The notes below the pieces were generated by a model, which searched no databases, had not been told where the DNA came from, and was given only the letters and a program-made list of their open reading frames with translations. Positions 27,699 through 37,642 of a DNA stretch of 64,000 nucleotides are shown piece after piece; the stretch's first letter is position 1, and the number at the start of each line of letters is the position of its first letter. The stretch comes from an uncultured Selenomonadaceae bacterium (GTDB lineage Bacteria; Bacillota; Negativicutes; Selenomonadales; Selenomonadaceae): positions 1 to 64,000 of the forward strand of contig CAJOFR010000010.1 in the NCBI GenBank assembly GCA_905234195.1, given 5' to 3'. The position numbers and the translations under genes are program-made.

Positions 27699-30388
27699 TC
27701 GTCAATCGACGTGGCAATTTCCTCCATAGTGTAAGCTTCGATAATATCGCCTTCCCTGAAGTCGCGAAAATCCACAATCGAAATGCCGCACTCGTAGCCG
27801 GTAGCCACTTCCTTGACTTCGTCTTTAAATCTGCGCAGGGAATCAATCGCGCCGTCAAAAATCTCGACGTTGTCGCGCAGGAGACGAATTTTAGAGTTGT
27901 TGAAAATTTTTCCTTCGAGGACGTAGGAGCCGGCAACCAAAGCTTTGGAAAATTTCATGACCTTGCGAATTTCGACGCGCCCTTGAATAACTTCCTTGTA
28001 CTTCGGCGCGAGCATTCCGCTTATTGCCGCCTTGACGTCACCAATCGCGTCGTAAATCACGCGGTAAGTTCTAATGTCAATCTTTTCGCTGTCGGCAACG
28101 CGGCGGGCATTATTATCCGGACGAACGTTAAACGCAATAATCAGCGCGTTCGCGGCGGAGGCAAGCATAATATCCGACTCGTTCACCGCGCCGACGCCCG
28201 AATGGACAATCGTCACGCGCACTTCGTCATTTTTCTCGTTGAGGGCGAGCAACGAACTTGACAACGCCTCAACGGAGCCCTGCACGTCAGCTTTAACGAC
28301 GATATTCAAATCCTTAATCGTGCCCGCTTTAATTTGATTGAAGAGGTCGTCCAGCGAAACTTTCTTGGATTTAATCAGTTCGGTGCGCTGAATTGCAAGG
28401 CGGTGCTCGGCGATAGACTTCGCCAATTTTTCTTCGAGAGCCGCCAAAATATCGCCCGCCGCCGGAACGTCGTTAAGCCCCAAAACTTCAACGGGGACAC
28501 TCGGTCCGGCTTTTTTGACGTTATCGCCGCGATCGTTTACCATTGCGCGGACTCTGCCAAAAGTCGTGCCGGCAACGATATGATCCCCGATTCTCAGTGT
28601 ACCGTTTTGTACGAGGACAGTCGCTACGGGACCGCGTCCTTTGTCGAGTTGTGCCTCAATGATAACGCCGCGCGCATCCCTGTTCGGATTCGCCTTGAGT
28701 TCCTGGACGTCAGCGACAAGCAAAATCATTTCGAGCAGTTCATTAATACCGATTCTTTTTTTCGCGGAGACGGGCACCATAATTGTATCGCCGCCGTATT
28801 CTTCGGGGACGAGCTCATATTCCATAAGCTCCTGTTTAACTTTTTCGGGATTCGCGCCCGGCTTGTCGATTTTATTAATCGCAACGACAATCGGGACATT
28901 CGCCGCCTTCGCGTGATTAATCGCCTCAATCGTCTGCGGCATAACTCCATCGTCAGCGGCGACAACCAAAATCGCGACGTCGGTGACCTGCGCGCCGCGC
29001 GCCCTCATTGCGGTGAACGCCTCGTGACCGGGCGTATCAAGGAAGACGATTTTTCTATCGTTGCAAATGACTTGATACGCGCCGATATGTTGCGTTATCC
29101 CGCCAGCCTCCGTCGACGTGACAGAAGTTTGGCGGATAGCGTCAAGCAACGACGTTTTTCCGTGATCCACGTGCCCCATGACGGTGACGACAGGCGGACG
29201 CGGTTTCAAAGTTTTTGGGTCGTCTTCAATTTCGGGAATCAAAGTGGGGTCGACTTCGGGCGGGAGTTCTTCAGCAGTCACGCCGAATTCTGACGCGACA
29301 AGAGCCGCCGTGTCGAAGTCAACTTCCTGATTTATGCTGGCGATAACGCCCATAAGCAAAAGTTTCTTGATAATTTCAGACGCCGTGCAACTCATTTTGC
29401 TGGCAAGATCTTTGACGGCGATACTCGACGCGATTTTTATATGGGTCGGGCGCGCAATTTCCGCCTTATGGACGGGCGCGGGCTGTTGACGCGGCTTTTT
29501 CCTTGCGCGAATCGGGCGGGAAGATTGTTGATTTTGATTTTGAGCTTGCTGCTGACTTTTCGCCGCGTTGGCAGCATTTTTGTTACGGCGGTTGCGACTG
29601 CGGTTTTGAGTGCGTCCGCCGTCTTCGCGACTGCTGTCACGATTTTTGCGCTCGGTACGCTCGGCATGCTCCGGACGTTCTGCGCGAACTTCCCCGCGCT
29701 CCGAACGCTCCCCGCGTTCTCCGCGTCCTTCACGACTGCCGCGCTCTGTCCTGCCTTCACGTTCGCCGCGCTCAAAACGACTGCCGCGCTCCGATCTGCC
29801 TTCGCGTTCTGTACGACCTTCCCCGCGCTCCAAACGTTCCCCGCGATTTTCACGCGGCTTGCCCTGTCTGTCCTGTCTTTCTTGCCCGCGACGATTAAAT
29901 TTTTCTTCAGGCTTAGAATCGGTTTTAGCGGCGGGCTTATCGGATTTAGCCTCGACTTTTTGAGCGGGCTTGTTGGAAATTTTCGGCTTTTGTTCAGTTT
30001 TGACTGCGGGTTTATTCGCCGAAGGTTCGGGCTTGTTTTCGGATTTAGGTTTCGTCTCTATTTTCGGCTTAGTTTCTGGCTTCGGTTTGCCCGGTTTTGC
30101 GTCGACCTTTGGCACGGGTTTAGTTTGCTTTGCGTCGACGGATTTAGGCGCGGGTTTTTCGGCAGGAGTTTCCTCTTTGGTTTCGGGTTGACGAGTTTCA
30201 GCTACAGGTTTACGCCGCGCAAAATTTTCCTTCAAGACAGCGTAAACCTCTTCACCAACCGCGCTGAAACGATTGGCGACTTTAACCTTGCGCTTTTTCA
30301 AAAAATCGATAATAGATTGGCTGCTTTGATTGAACTCTTTTTCCAACTCGAATATTCTGTACTTTGGTGTTTTAGATGTTTTCGACAT
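27695..30388 (-). CDS. infB: Translation initiation factor IF-2
   Basis: [38 protein letters not shown]; long low-complexity N-terminal region. Confidence 0.98.
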   Translation of the reverse strand: MSKTSKTPKYRIFELEKEFNQSSQSIIDFLKKRKVKVANRFSAVGEEVYAVLKENFARRKPVAETRQPETKEETPAEKPAPKSVDAKQTKPVPKVDAKPGKPKPETKPKIETKPKSENKPEPSANKPAVKTEQKPKISNKPAQKVEAKSDKPAAKTDSKPEEKFNRRGQERQDRQGKPRENRGERLERGEGRTEREGRSERGSRFERGEREGRTERGSREGRGERGERSERGEVRAERPEHAERTERKNRDSSREDGGRTQNRSRNRRNKNAANAAKSQQQAQNQNQQSSRPIRARKKPRQQPAPVHKAEIARPTHIKIASSIAVKDLASKMSCTASEIIKKLLLMGVIASINQEVDFDTAALVASEFGVTAEELPPEVDPTLIPEIEDDPKTLKPRPPVVTVMGHVDHGKTSLLDAIRQTSVTSTEAGGITQHIGAYQVICNDRKIVFLDTPGHEAFTAMRARGAQVTDVAILVVAADDGVMPQTIEAINHAKAANVPIVVAINKIDKPGANPEKVKQELMEYELVPEEYGGDTIMVPVSAKKRIGINELLEMILLVADVQELKANPNRDARGVIIEAQLDKGRGPVATVLVQNGTLRIGDHIVAGTTFGRVRAMVNDRGDNVKKAGPSVPVEVLGLNDVPAAGDILAALEEKLAKSIAEHRLAIQRTELIKSKKVSLDDLFNQIKAGTIKDLNIVVKADVQGSVEALSSSLLALNEKNDEVRVTIVHSGVGAVNESDIMLASAANALIIAFNVRPDNNARRVADSEKIDIRTYRVIYDAIGDVKAAISGMLAPKYKEVIQGRVEIRKVMKFSKALVAGSYVLEGKIFNNSKIRLLRDNVEIFDGAIDSLRRFKDEVKEVATGYECGISIVDFRDFREGDIIEAYTMEEIATSIDD

Positions 30389-30408
30389 AGATGCACCCCC
30401 GATGAATT

Positions 30409-30750
30409 TTAGGCAATTTCGTTTACATTTTTATTTAACTCCTTTTCGGATGGTTGATTGAAATTATTTGCAAAAAGTTTTTCGATTTCCGAACAAATTT
30501 CGTCGTAAAATTCTGCGGGAACTTTCGATTTAAAAACTTTATCGAGGCGGCAACGTTTACGAACGTCTTCGGCGCATTTCGTGTTCTTGCAAATATACGC
30601 GCCGCGCCCGTTGGCTTTGCCGGTTGCGTCGATTTTAAATTCACCTTCCGGCGTCCTCACGACACGCAGAAATTCGGACTTGTGTTTATTTTCCCTGCAG
30701 CTGATACAGCGGCGAATTTTAGTTTGCTTAAAAATTTTTTCGTTCGACAA
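30409..30750 (-). CDS. ylxR: YlxR family RNA-binding protein
   Basis: [46 protein letters not shown]. Confidence 0.92.
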   Translation of the reverse strand: MSNEKIFKQTKIRRCISCRENKHKSEFLRVVRTPEGEFKIDATGKANGRGAYICKNTKCAEDVRKRCRLDKVFKSKVPAEFYDEICSEIEKLFANNFNQPSEKELNKNVNEIA

Positions 30751-30792
30751 TTTATCACCCCGACGAAATTTAATTTCTTCGACAGATTATTT

Positions 30793-32019
30793 TTAAGTGG
30801 CAGATTTTTTTTCGGTCTTTATCGGCTGTCCCATAATCGGCTTGCCAAATTGTTTCTGCGGATTAATTTTATTCTGCTTGTTAGTTTTTTTAGCGGGCGG
30901 GCGTTTAGTTCCTCCGCCGATTTTAACTTCGCGCATATCCTCTTCCAAATCGTCGTCCTTAGCCTGCGCCTTGCTCTTAATGTCGATTTTCCAACCGGTG
31001 AGTTTCGCGGCGAGGCGGGCGTTCTGTCCTTCCTTGCCGATTGCCAAACTAAGCTGATTATTCGGTACGACGACGCGGGCACTTTTCGTATACTCGTTGA
31101 CGGCAACTTTCATGACCTTAGCGGGACTAAGTGCAGAGGCAATGAAAAGCGCGGGATCCGGATCCCATTTGACAATATCTATTTTTTCTCCGCAGAGTTC
31201 GTCGACAATCGCCTGCGCTCTTATCCCGTGCTGACCGAGACACGAGCCGACGGCGTCAACGTTTTCATCTTGGGAGACGACAGCAATTTTGGAGCGGGAG
31301 CCGGCTTCGCGAGTAACTCCCTTGATTGTGACGAGCCCTTCTTGAATTTCGGGTATCTCCAATTCAAAGAGACGTTTCAAAAGCCCGGGGTGAGTTCTCG
31401 AAAGATAAACCTGCGGACCTTTCCCGACTTTGCGGACTTCGGCAACGTAAGCTTTCACCCTGTCGCCGATTTGAAAATTTTCTCCGGCAATTTGTTCAAT
31501 GGGAACGAGCACGGCTTCAGTTTTGCCAATGTCGACGATTAAATTTCCGTCCTCAATCCTCGTCACAGTGCCCGTAACAACGTCGTTATCTTTGTTCGTA
31601 AATTCGTCGTAGACAACGCCGCGTTCCGCCTCACGAATTTTTTGCATGACGAATTGTTTTGCCGCCTGCGCAGCGATGCGCCCAAAATTATGCGGCGGTA
31701 TTTCAATTCTAATGGTGTTACCAATTTCCTGGCGCGGATCTATAACTTGCGCGTCGACGAGAGAAATTTCCCTGTTCTTGTTGGTGACGGTTTCGACGAC
31801 GTCGCGCAGTTCGTAGACGTGAAAAATTCCGTTCTCCCTGTCGAGTTCTACTGTAACTCTTTTTTCCGCGTTTGAAGTTTTTTTGCAGGCGAAAACAAGC
31901 GCGGATTCTATTGCGTCAAACAGAGTTTCCTGTGAAATTTCTTTTTCGGCGCATAAATCTTTGAGCGCGTCCAGAATCATGAAATCGTTTCCGGCGTTTC
32001 TTTTTTTTCTCACAGCCAA
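30793..32019 (-). CDS. nusA: Transcription termination/antitermination factor NusA
   Basis: S1 and KH regions: [49 protein letters not shown]. Confidence 0.97.
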   Translation of the reverse strand: MAVRKKRNAGNDFMILDALKDLCAEKEISQETLFDAIESALVFACKKTSNAEKRVTVELDRENGIFHVYELRDVVETVTNKNREISLVDAQVIDPRQEIGNTIRIEIPPHNFGRIAAQAAKQFVMQKIREAERGVVYDEFTNKDNDVVTGTVTRIEDGNLIVDIGKTEAVLVPIEQIAGENFQIGDRVKAYVAEVRKVGKGPQVYLSRTHPGLLKRLFELEIPEIQEGLVTIKGVTREAGSRSKIAVVSQDENVDAVGSCLGQHGIRAQAIVDELCGEKIDIVKWDPDPALFIASALSPAKVMKVAVNEYTKSARVVVPNNQLSLAIGKEGQNARLAAKLTGWKIDIKSKAQAKDDDLEEDMREVKIGGGTKRPPAKKTNKQNKINPQKQFGKPIMGQPIKTEKKSAT

Positions 32020-32032
32020 ATCATCATCCTCC

Positions 32033-32131
32033 TAATTAGTGAATAGGGACTAGGGGAAAGCGGAAAGGGAAAAGGGAAAAGTTTTTAGAGAAAAAAATTT
32101 TATCCCTTGCCACTTACCCCTTATCCCTTTA
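32033..32131. repeat. Period-7 inverted-arm intergenic repeat, locus A
   Basis: Left arm (tagggac taggggaaag cggaaaggg aaaaggg aaaag) and right arm (atccctt gccactt acccctt atccctt) in degenerate heptamers around an A/T spacer. Confidence 0.65.
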
Positions 32132-32575
32132 AAAATCTATGTGCAGTCTGACTTGCGCAATTTTTTCGCGCGGTATCGGGTCAAAGTCTGCAAGTTTCAA
32201 AAAATTTTTATCTCGTCCTTCGAGCACTCCGGTAAAATTTTTCTTGCCGTCCAAAGGAGCGTACAAAGTCACGTCGACAACCTTGCCGGCCTCTCGGACG
32301 AAGTCACGATCTTTTTTCAGCACGCGGTCAATTCCCGGCGAAGACATCTCCAAAATATACGGCTCATTGATAATAACTTCCTTGTCGAGAATTTTCCCGA
32401 ACTTCTCGCTAAGCATCTGACAATCGTCCAAATCAATTCCGCCCGCCTTGTCGACGAAAATCCTCAAATACCAATCGTGCTCCTTGACGTATTCGACGTC
32501 AACCAGCTCAAAATCGGTGCCCTCAATCATTTCGCTCATCAGCTTTTCAACTTTCGATGCAATGTTATCAGCCAT
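32129..32575 (-). CDS. rimP: Ribosome maturation factor RimP
   Basis: FELVDVEYVKEHDWYLRIFVDKAGGIDLDDCQMLSEKFGKILD; MSSPGIDRVLKKDRDF. Confidence 0.95.
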   Translation of the reverse strand: MADNIASKVEKLMSEMIEGTDFELVDVEYVKEHDWYLRIFVDKAGGIDLDDCQMLSEKFGKILDKEVIINEPYILEMSSPGIDRVLKKDRDFVREAGKVVDVTLYAPLDGKKNFTGVLEGRDKNFLKLADFDPIPREKIAQVRLHIDF

Positions 32576-32823
32576 AAACCCTCCAATTTTCTCTAAGTAA
32601 TATTAAAGAGTGGACGAAAGCCCACCCCCTACAAAAAAATAAAAATTTTTATGCAAAACAAATACTGCCGTGTCTTCGTCTCAAATCACGTCCCCGCTAT
32701 TTTTTCATAAAAGCCCGAATTTGTCAATATTTTTTGTTATTAAATTCAACGTTCAATGTATTGCCGAATTTCTTTACAAAAATTTTTTCTTTTGGTAAAC
32801 TTTAGACAAAAGGAGTGATTTTT

Positions 32824-33123
32824 ATGTTGGAAGCTGTAAAAGCGACTTATGACGGAAAAAATTTTGTCCCTGATGAAAAATTGGACTTGCCGCACGGTGA
32901 AAAAGCTATCGTCACAATTTTGAATGACGACACACCAAAATATTTTGAGTCCGCTAAACGCAAAGTTACTGCTGCCGAAGAAATTGACAACTTTCTCGAA
33001 AAGACGCAGGGAAGTCAGCCCATTGACTTTAAAAAATTTGCCGGTGCCGCCGGTCATCTTTTCGGCAGCAAGGAAAAAATTGATGAGTACGTTAGGAGTT
33101 TGCGCAATGAAGACAGATTTTAA
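32824..33123 (+). CDS. Putative antitoxin
   Basis: MLEAVKATYDGKNFVPDEKLDLPHGEKAIVTILND; overlaps a downstream PIN-domain gene. Confidence 0.65.
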   Translation: MLEAVKATYDGKNFVPDEKLDLPHGEKAIVTILNDDTPKYFESAKRKVTAAEEIDNFLEKTQGSQPIDFKKFAGAAGHLFGSKEKIDEYVRSLRNEDRF

Positions 33124-33544
33124 AAAAATTTTTTTGGACACAGCAACGATAATTTATTACCTTGACAAAGATTCTTTGCTTTACGACGAATGTGCCGAAA
33201 TTTTCAATTCTCTTGCCAAAAATAATGCGCGCTTTATAACTTCCACCGTGACTTGCGCGGAGTATTTGGTTTATCCGTATCGCATTAAAAATTCTGAAGC
33301 GGCAGATATTTTTTGGCGGTTCCTCGACGAGTGCAAAATTCCTGTCTGCAAAATCGATACTGAAATTGCTGTCAAGGCGGCGCAAATCCGCGCGGAGTAC
33401 GTTCACTTCAAAACGGCGGCCGCATTGCAATTGGCGACGGCTTGTGTTTGCGGTTGCGATTTATTTTTGACGAACGATAAGCAGCTGAAAAATTTTAAAG
33501 AAATTTCCTGCGCGACGGTTGAAGAATGGAGTTTGGAGCAATGA
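33107..33544 (+). CDS. PIN-domain (VapC-like) toxin
   Basis: IFLDTATIIYYLDKDS; KTAAALQLATACVCGCDLFLTNDKQLKNF; overlaps the upstream ORF by 17 nt. Confidence 0.8.
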   Translation: MKTDFKKIFLDTATIIYYLDKDSLLYDECAEIFNSLAKNNARFITSTVTCAEYLVYPYRIKNSEAADIFWRFLDECKIPVCKIDTEIAVKAAQIRAEYVHFKTAAALQLATACVCGCDLFLTNDKQLKNFKEISCATVEEWSLEQ

Positions 33545-34371
33545 GTTATTTTTTACGACGAAAAGAAAATCTTTGGCACGGAAAATTTTCAACCTTCCCC
33601 GAAGAATTAATCGTGCACGCAATTTCTACCAGGTTGGGTGGCGTGAGCAAATCACCCTTCGACAGTTTGAATCTTGCCTTGCACGTCGGCGACAACCCCG
33701 AAGATGTTTTGAGCAACCGAAAAATTTTTGCGCAGTCTCTAGGGCTGAACGCTGAAGATATTGTCACGCCGAATCAAGTGCATGGCGAAAATATTTTCCG
33801 CGTAGAAAAAAATCATCGCGGGCGCGGCAGTCTCAACTACAACGACGCAATTCCGGAGACTGACGCGCTTATTACTGACGTCCCGAATTTGCCGCTGATG
33901 CTCTGTTTCGCCGATTGTGTCCCGATTATGTTTGTCGACGTGGAAAATCGCGCGGCGGGTATCGCTCACGGCGGCTGGAAAGGCACCATGAAAAAAATCG
34001 CCGCAAAAACTTTTCGCGCCATGCAGGAAAATTTCGGCACGCAAGCTGAAAATTGTCTCGTCGGTATCGGCGCGTCAATTGGTCCCTGCTGCTACGAAGT
34101 CGGCGACGAAGTTTTTCAGACCTGCAAGGAAGTTTTCCCCGCGCACGTCGATAAACTTATCACCAATCGCGACGGAAAAATTTTTCTCGACCTGTGGCAG
34201 GCAAATAAAATTCAGTTGCAGGAAGTCGGCTTGCCGGAAAAAAATATCGACGTTGCCGGCGAATGTACCTGCTGTAATCATAATTGGTATTTTTCTTATC
34301 GCGCCGCGCGGAAAAATAATTTTCCGGAGACCGGAAGAATCGCCGCGCTTATCGCGCTGAAAGGGGATTGA
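33541..34371 (+). CDS. pgeF: Peptidoglycan editing factor PgeF (YfiH/laccase-domain)
   Basis: STRLGGVSKSPFDSLNLALHVGD; TPNQVHGENI; FADCVPIMF; GIAHGGWKGTMKKI. Confidence 0.93.
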   Translation: MSYFLRRKENLWHGKFSTFPEELIVHAISTRLGGVSKSPFDSLNLALHVGDNPEDVLSNRKIFAQSLGLNAEDIVTPNQVHGENIFRVEKNHRGRGSLNYNDAIPETDALITDVPNLPLMLCFADCVPIMFVDVENRAAGIAHGGWKGTMKKIAAKTFRAMQENFGTQAENCLVGIGASIGPCCYEVGDEVFQTCKEVFPAHVDKLITNRDGKIFLDLWQANKIQLQEVGLPEKNIDVAGECTCCNHNWYFSYRAARKNNFPETGRIAALIALKGD

Positions 34372-34372
34372 A

Positions 34373-35551
34373 ATGACGGGAATATTGGAAACGCCGCACG
34401 GCACAAGAGATTTTTTGCCGAAAGAGGCGGCGGCTAAAAGAGTTATCGAAAATCGGCTGGCAAAACTTTTCGCAAGCTTCGGCTATGAAGAAGTTGTCAC
34501 GCCGACGATGGAATTTTTGGAGACGCTCACAACTTCGGGCGGGCACTCAATAGAATCGAACCTCTTCAAAATGTTTGACCAAAATAATCGCACGCTGGCA
34601 CTTCACCACGAAATGACGACGCCCATTGCAAGATTGGCGGCAAGTCGTCTGAAAAATTTTCCCCTGCCTTTGAAACTTTCATATAACACGAGCGTTTTCA
34701 GATTCAGAAAAAATCAACCGCAACGTCAATGCGAATTTTATCAGGCGGGCGTCGAACTTTTGGGTGTGTCGAATGCTTTTGCCGACGCTGAAATTATCGC
34801 GCTTGCCGCGCAGAGTCTGCAAGTTGCCGGGCTGAAAGATTTTACAATTTGTCTCGGTCAAGTCGAATTTGCCGGCGGACTTATGGAGCAAAATAATCTC
34901 CCGCCGGAAATTCAAAGCAAAATTAAAAACGCAATCGAACGCCATGATATTGTGGAGCTGGAAAAAATTGTCGACGCGCTGGACTTGGAAAAATCCGCCG
35001 CCGATTCTCTCAAAAAAATCCCGAAACTTCACGGCGGCACGGAGATTTTGAATCAAGCCCGCGCAATGTCAAAAAATGAAAAATCTCTTCGCGCCGTCGA
35101 TAACCTTGCCGAAATTTATAAGCTCCTAAAAAATTACGACGTCGCCGAAAAAATTAATTTTGATCTCGGAATCATTCGTGACTTTGAATATTACACGGGT
35201 CCGGTCTTCGAGGCGTACGCGCCGAACGTCGGATATTCGCTTGCGGGCGGCGGGCGGTACGACCACATGCTGAAAGATTTTGGCTCGGATTGTCCTGCGA
35301 CGGGTTTTGCTCTAGGTATCGAAAGAATTTTGACGGCGCGCGAACAGCAGGGGATTTTTGAGGACGCCCGAACCCGCGAAATTTATTTGGGCTACGCTGA
35401 AAATAAAATCGACGCGGCAATAAAAAAAGCTTCCGAACTTCGCGCGGCGGGAAAAATCGTCGAGCTTGCTTTGAATCCGCAGACGAAGGACGACGCCGAA
35501 AAATCTCAAGCCGCCAAAAATTACGGCGAATTGATTTACTTGGAAGGTTGA
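34373..35551 (+). CDS. hisZ: ATP phosphoribosyltransferase regulatory subunit
   Basis: HisRS-like: TPHGTRDFLPKEAAAKRVIENRLAKLFASFGYEEVVTPTMEFLE; hisG downstream. Confidence 0.88.
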   Translation: MTGILETPHGTRDFLPKEAAAKRVIENRLAKLFASFGYEEVVTPTMEFLETLTTSGGHSIESNLFKMFDQNNRTLALHHEMTTPIARLAASRLKNFPLPLKLSYNTSVFRFRKNQPQRQCEFYQAGVELLGVSNAFADAEIIALAAQSLQVAGLKDFTICLGQVEFAGGLMEQNNLPPEIQSKIKNAIERHDIVELEKIVDALDLEKSAADSLKKIPKLHGGTEILNQARAMSKNEKSLRAVDNLAEIYKLLKNYDVAEKINFDLGIIRDFEYYTGPVFEAYAPNVGYSLAGGGRYDHMLKDFGSDCPATGFALGIERILTAREQQGIFEDARTREIYLGYAENKIDAAIKKASELRAAGKIVELALNPQTKDDAEKSQAAKNYGELIYLEG

Positions 35552-35555
35552 AAAT

Positions 35556-36068
35556 TTGAGTTGGATTTTTAAGAGGATGAAACAATTTTTCAGAGCGTTG
35601 ACTGCGAATTTGTCGCAGGACGATAACAGATATATTGCGGCGCACTTGAACGACGCTGAGCAGAAAATTTTTTTTGCGATGAGTATCGTCGACCAATGTC
35701 ACAGCCTGAACGTTGCCTATTCGATTGAGCGTTTGGTTATCGAGGACAAGCAGGGAATCGACAGGGAGTTTTTGATTCGTTGCGCGCTCCTCCACGACGT
35801 CGGCAGGGTTGAAGGCGATATGAGTATTCCGCAAAAAATTTTTGCCGTGCTTGCAATGACTTTCGCGCCGAGTTTTGCTAACAGGCTCGAACTCAACGGC
35901 AACCACGCGATTTATATTTACAGGCACCACGCGGAAATCGGCGGGCGGAAGTTGCAACAAATTGGTTTGTTCAAAGAGGCGAAAATTATTGCGCGGCATC
36001 ATTCGCCGATAAGCCCCGACGACCCAAAGGAATTGAAGTTGCTCCGTATCGCCGACGAGGAGAACTAG
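35556..36068 (+). CDS. HD-domain phosphohydrolase
   Basis: LIRCALLHDVGRVEGDMS; IIARHHSP. Confidence 0.85.
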   Translation: MSWIFKRMKQFFRALTANLSQDDNRYIAAHLNDAEQKIFFAMSIVDQCHSLNVAYSIERLVIEDKQGIDREFLIRCALLHDVGRVEGDMSIPQKIFAVLAMTFAPSFANRLELNGNHAIYIYRHHAEIGGRKLQQIGLFKEAKIIARHHSPISPDDPKELKLLRIADEEN

Positions 36069-36099
36069 TTTTTAGAGATTAGGAGAAGGAGAGATTTTT

Positions 36100-36735
36100 A
36101 CGAAAGATTATATAACTGTCGCGTTGCCGAAGGGAAAACTTTTCGGGCTGTCGACGGAACTTTTAAAAAAAATCGGCTGGACTGCGGAAGGTCTGCACGA
36201 AAAATCCCGCAAGCTGATTATCACAAATGACGAGGCGCGCTTGAAATTTATCATAACGAAAACCGCCGACGTGACCGCCTACGTTGAATACGGCGCGGCG
36301 GACGTCGGGATTATCGGCAAAGATGTTATCGTTGAGTCCGGCGTCGACGTCTACGAGCTGTTGGATCTCGGTTTCGGCAAATGTCATTTGATGATGGCTG
36401 TTCCGAAAAATAAAAAGCGTCCGCGTCTCGAAGATTATTCCCACACGAGAGTTGCGACGAAGTTCCCGCGCATCGCCGAAAATTTTTTCGCTGGGCGCGG
36501 CATGCAAATGGAATACATTAAATTGAACGGCTCCATTGAACTCGGTCCGATTGTCGGCTTGAGCGAAAGTATAGTTGATATTGTGGAGACCGGCACGACG
36601 TTGCGCGAAAATAATCTTGAAGAAATTGTCAGCATTATGGATTCAACCGCGCGGCTAATCGCAAATCGTGTCAGCTACAGACTAAAATTTGAGCGCATTA
36701 ACAATTTGGTCACAGACTTGAAAACCGTTTTGTAA
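36100..36735 (+). CDS. hisG: ATP phosphoribosyltransferase (HisG short form), probable ACG start
   Basis: ACG-KDYITVALPKGKLFGLSTELLKKIGW; SD aaggag 8 nt upstream of ACG 36100; the tracked TTG 36124 would remove the first beta strand. Confidence 0.85.
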   Translation, partial: TKDYITVALPKGKLFGLSTELLKKIGWTAEGLHEKSRKLIITNDEARLKFIITKTADVTAYVEYGAADVGIIGKDVIVESGVDVYELLDLGFGKCHLMMAVPKNKKRPRLEDYSHTRVATKFPRIAENFFAGRGMQMEYIKLNGSIELGPIVGLSESIVDIVETGTTLRENNLEEIVSIMDSTARLIANRVSYRLKFERINNLVTDLKTVL

Positions 36736-36758
36736 AAAATTTTCCGCTGTGGTAAAAT
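36730..36758 (+). promoter_or_regulatory. Promoter of type I toxin module 1
   Basis: TTGTAA - 17 nt - TAAAAT. Confidence 0.6.
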
Positions 36759-36805
36759 ATCGACGTTACCGCACCCAATCTGGTGACAGGGAGGGGGTGA
36801 TAGCT

Positions 36806-36901
36806 TTGGAGGTCTTGTCGGATTTTTTACAGACAATGGGCACCAACGTCCTCGCGTACTTTTTGTGCAAGTGGATCGAAGGAAAGCTCAACAAGCGGTA
36901 A
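36806..36901 (+). CDS. Fst/par-like type I toxin peptide, module 1 (31 aa, LEVLSDFLQTMGTNVLAYFLCKWIEGKLNKR)
   Basis: SD AGGGGGTGA 5 nt before TTG; hydrophobic core with charged C-terminus; same length as reconstructed module 2 peptide. Confidence 0.7.
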   Translation: MEVLSDFLQTMGTNVLAYFLCKWIEGKLNKR

Positions 36902-36929
36902 CGTCAAACTCGTGTCCTGAATGACACAA

Positions 36930-36968
36930 ACCCCGAATCGTCTTGCGACAACGGTTCGGGGTCTTTTT
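36930..36968. terminator. Shared terminator of toxin mRNA 1 and antisense RNA 1
   Basis: ACCCCGAA ... TTCGGGGT followed by CTTTTTT. Confidence 0.75.
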
Positions 36969-37020
36969 TGTGCCGTGATAGCTTAGAGACCTTGCTGGTA
37001 TATATCTTTTTAAACCACGC
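36931..37020 (-). ncRNA. Putative antisense antitoxin RNA, module 1
   Basis: Minus-strand promoter TTGCAA (37048-37053) - 17 nt - TAGAAT (37030-37025); transcript crosses DRb (36975-36998) and the terminator. Confidence 0.55.
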
Positions 37021-37056
37021 CGAGATTCTACTACAAGATAGAAATTTTTGCAAGCG

Positions 37057-37084
37057 TTGAAAAAATTTTCCGCTGTGATAAAAT
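37057..37084 (+). promoter_or_regulatory. Promoter of type I toxin module 2
   Basis: TTGAAA - 16 nt - TAAAAT; the flanking aaaaaattttccgctgtg is shared with module 1. Confidence 0.6.
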
Positions 37085-37132
37085 ATCAATGTTGCCACTT
37101 CCTATCCTGGTAACGGGAAGGGGGTGACAGCT

Positions 37133-37468
37133 GTGGATGCAATCCTCAACTTTTTACCAAATACGGCGGAAAGCCCCTAGCTTTAGCTATGGGGATGTAA
37201 GCCGCTAAGATTTTATTGCATTTTGTAAATGTTTCTGCTAAACTGTGGTAGAAGATGAGCAGGGGTAAAATCCGCCTCTTCGTAAAATATGTGGGTTGGG
37301 GCATCGACCCTTGCAGGAGACCTTGTAAGACTTAAATTTTTAAGCATTGGTTGATGATAGCAGAATCCCCCGAATTTATTCGTGGGGAGTATGTCAAAGA
37401 TAGTAGGGGCTAATGTCGTCTCGCACTTTGTTTGCAAGTTGATAGATAAGTTCCTCGACAAGTGGTAA
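37133..37468 (+). pseudogene. Type I toxin module 2, disrupted by a 240-bp IS608-like element
   Basis: Removing 37158-37397 restores a 31-aa ORF VDAILNFLQIVGANVVSHFVCKLIDKFLDKW that aligns with module 1. Confidence 0.75.
37158..37397. mobile_element. IS608-type non-autonomous element (MITE), no transposase gene
   Basis: Left flank TTAC (37154-37157), right end TCAA, hairpins CCCC-TAGC-TTTA-GCTA-T-GGGG and CCCC-CGAA-TTTA-TTCG-T-GGGG, no target duplication. Confidence 0.75.
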
Positions 37469-37495
37469 CCAAAAAACTCACGCTCGTGTAGCGAA

Positions 37496-37540
37496 AATCC
37501 CTTAAAGGTTTATCCAGAACTCTTTAAGGGATTATTTTTC
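37496..37540. terminator. Shared terminator, module 2
   Basis: AATCCCTTAAAG ... CTTTAAGGGATT, T-rich on both sides. Confidence 0.75.
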
Positions 37541-37588
37541 GCTTGTGCCAACTGTGGATTCAGTCCTCATGTCATTTTTCATCTGACA
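37496..37588 (-). ncRNA. Putative antisense antitoxin RNA, module 2
   Basis: Minus-strand promoter TTGCAA (37617-37622) - 17 nt - TAAAAT (37599-37594); crosses DRb 37552-37569. Confidence 0.55.
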
Positions 37589-37642
37589 CTGAAATTTTAC
37601 TACAACACAGAACTTTTTGCAAGCGTCGAAAAAATTTTCCCG

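Noticed and set aside
28334-29293. 319-aa plus-strand ORF
   Set aside because: Antisense to infB; no recognisable family.
29441-30412. 323-aa plus-strand ORF with apparent hydrophobic repeats
   Set aside because: Antisense of the low-complexity K/P/R/E-rich N-terminus of IF-2, which mimics membrane-protein composition.
30454-31542. 362-aa plus-strand ORF
   Set aside because: Antisense to ylxR/nusA.
36964-37058. Minus-strand ORF 36904-37098 as a protein gene
   Set aside because: Better explained as the antisense RNA and promoter region of the type I TA module; no SD or family.
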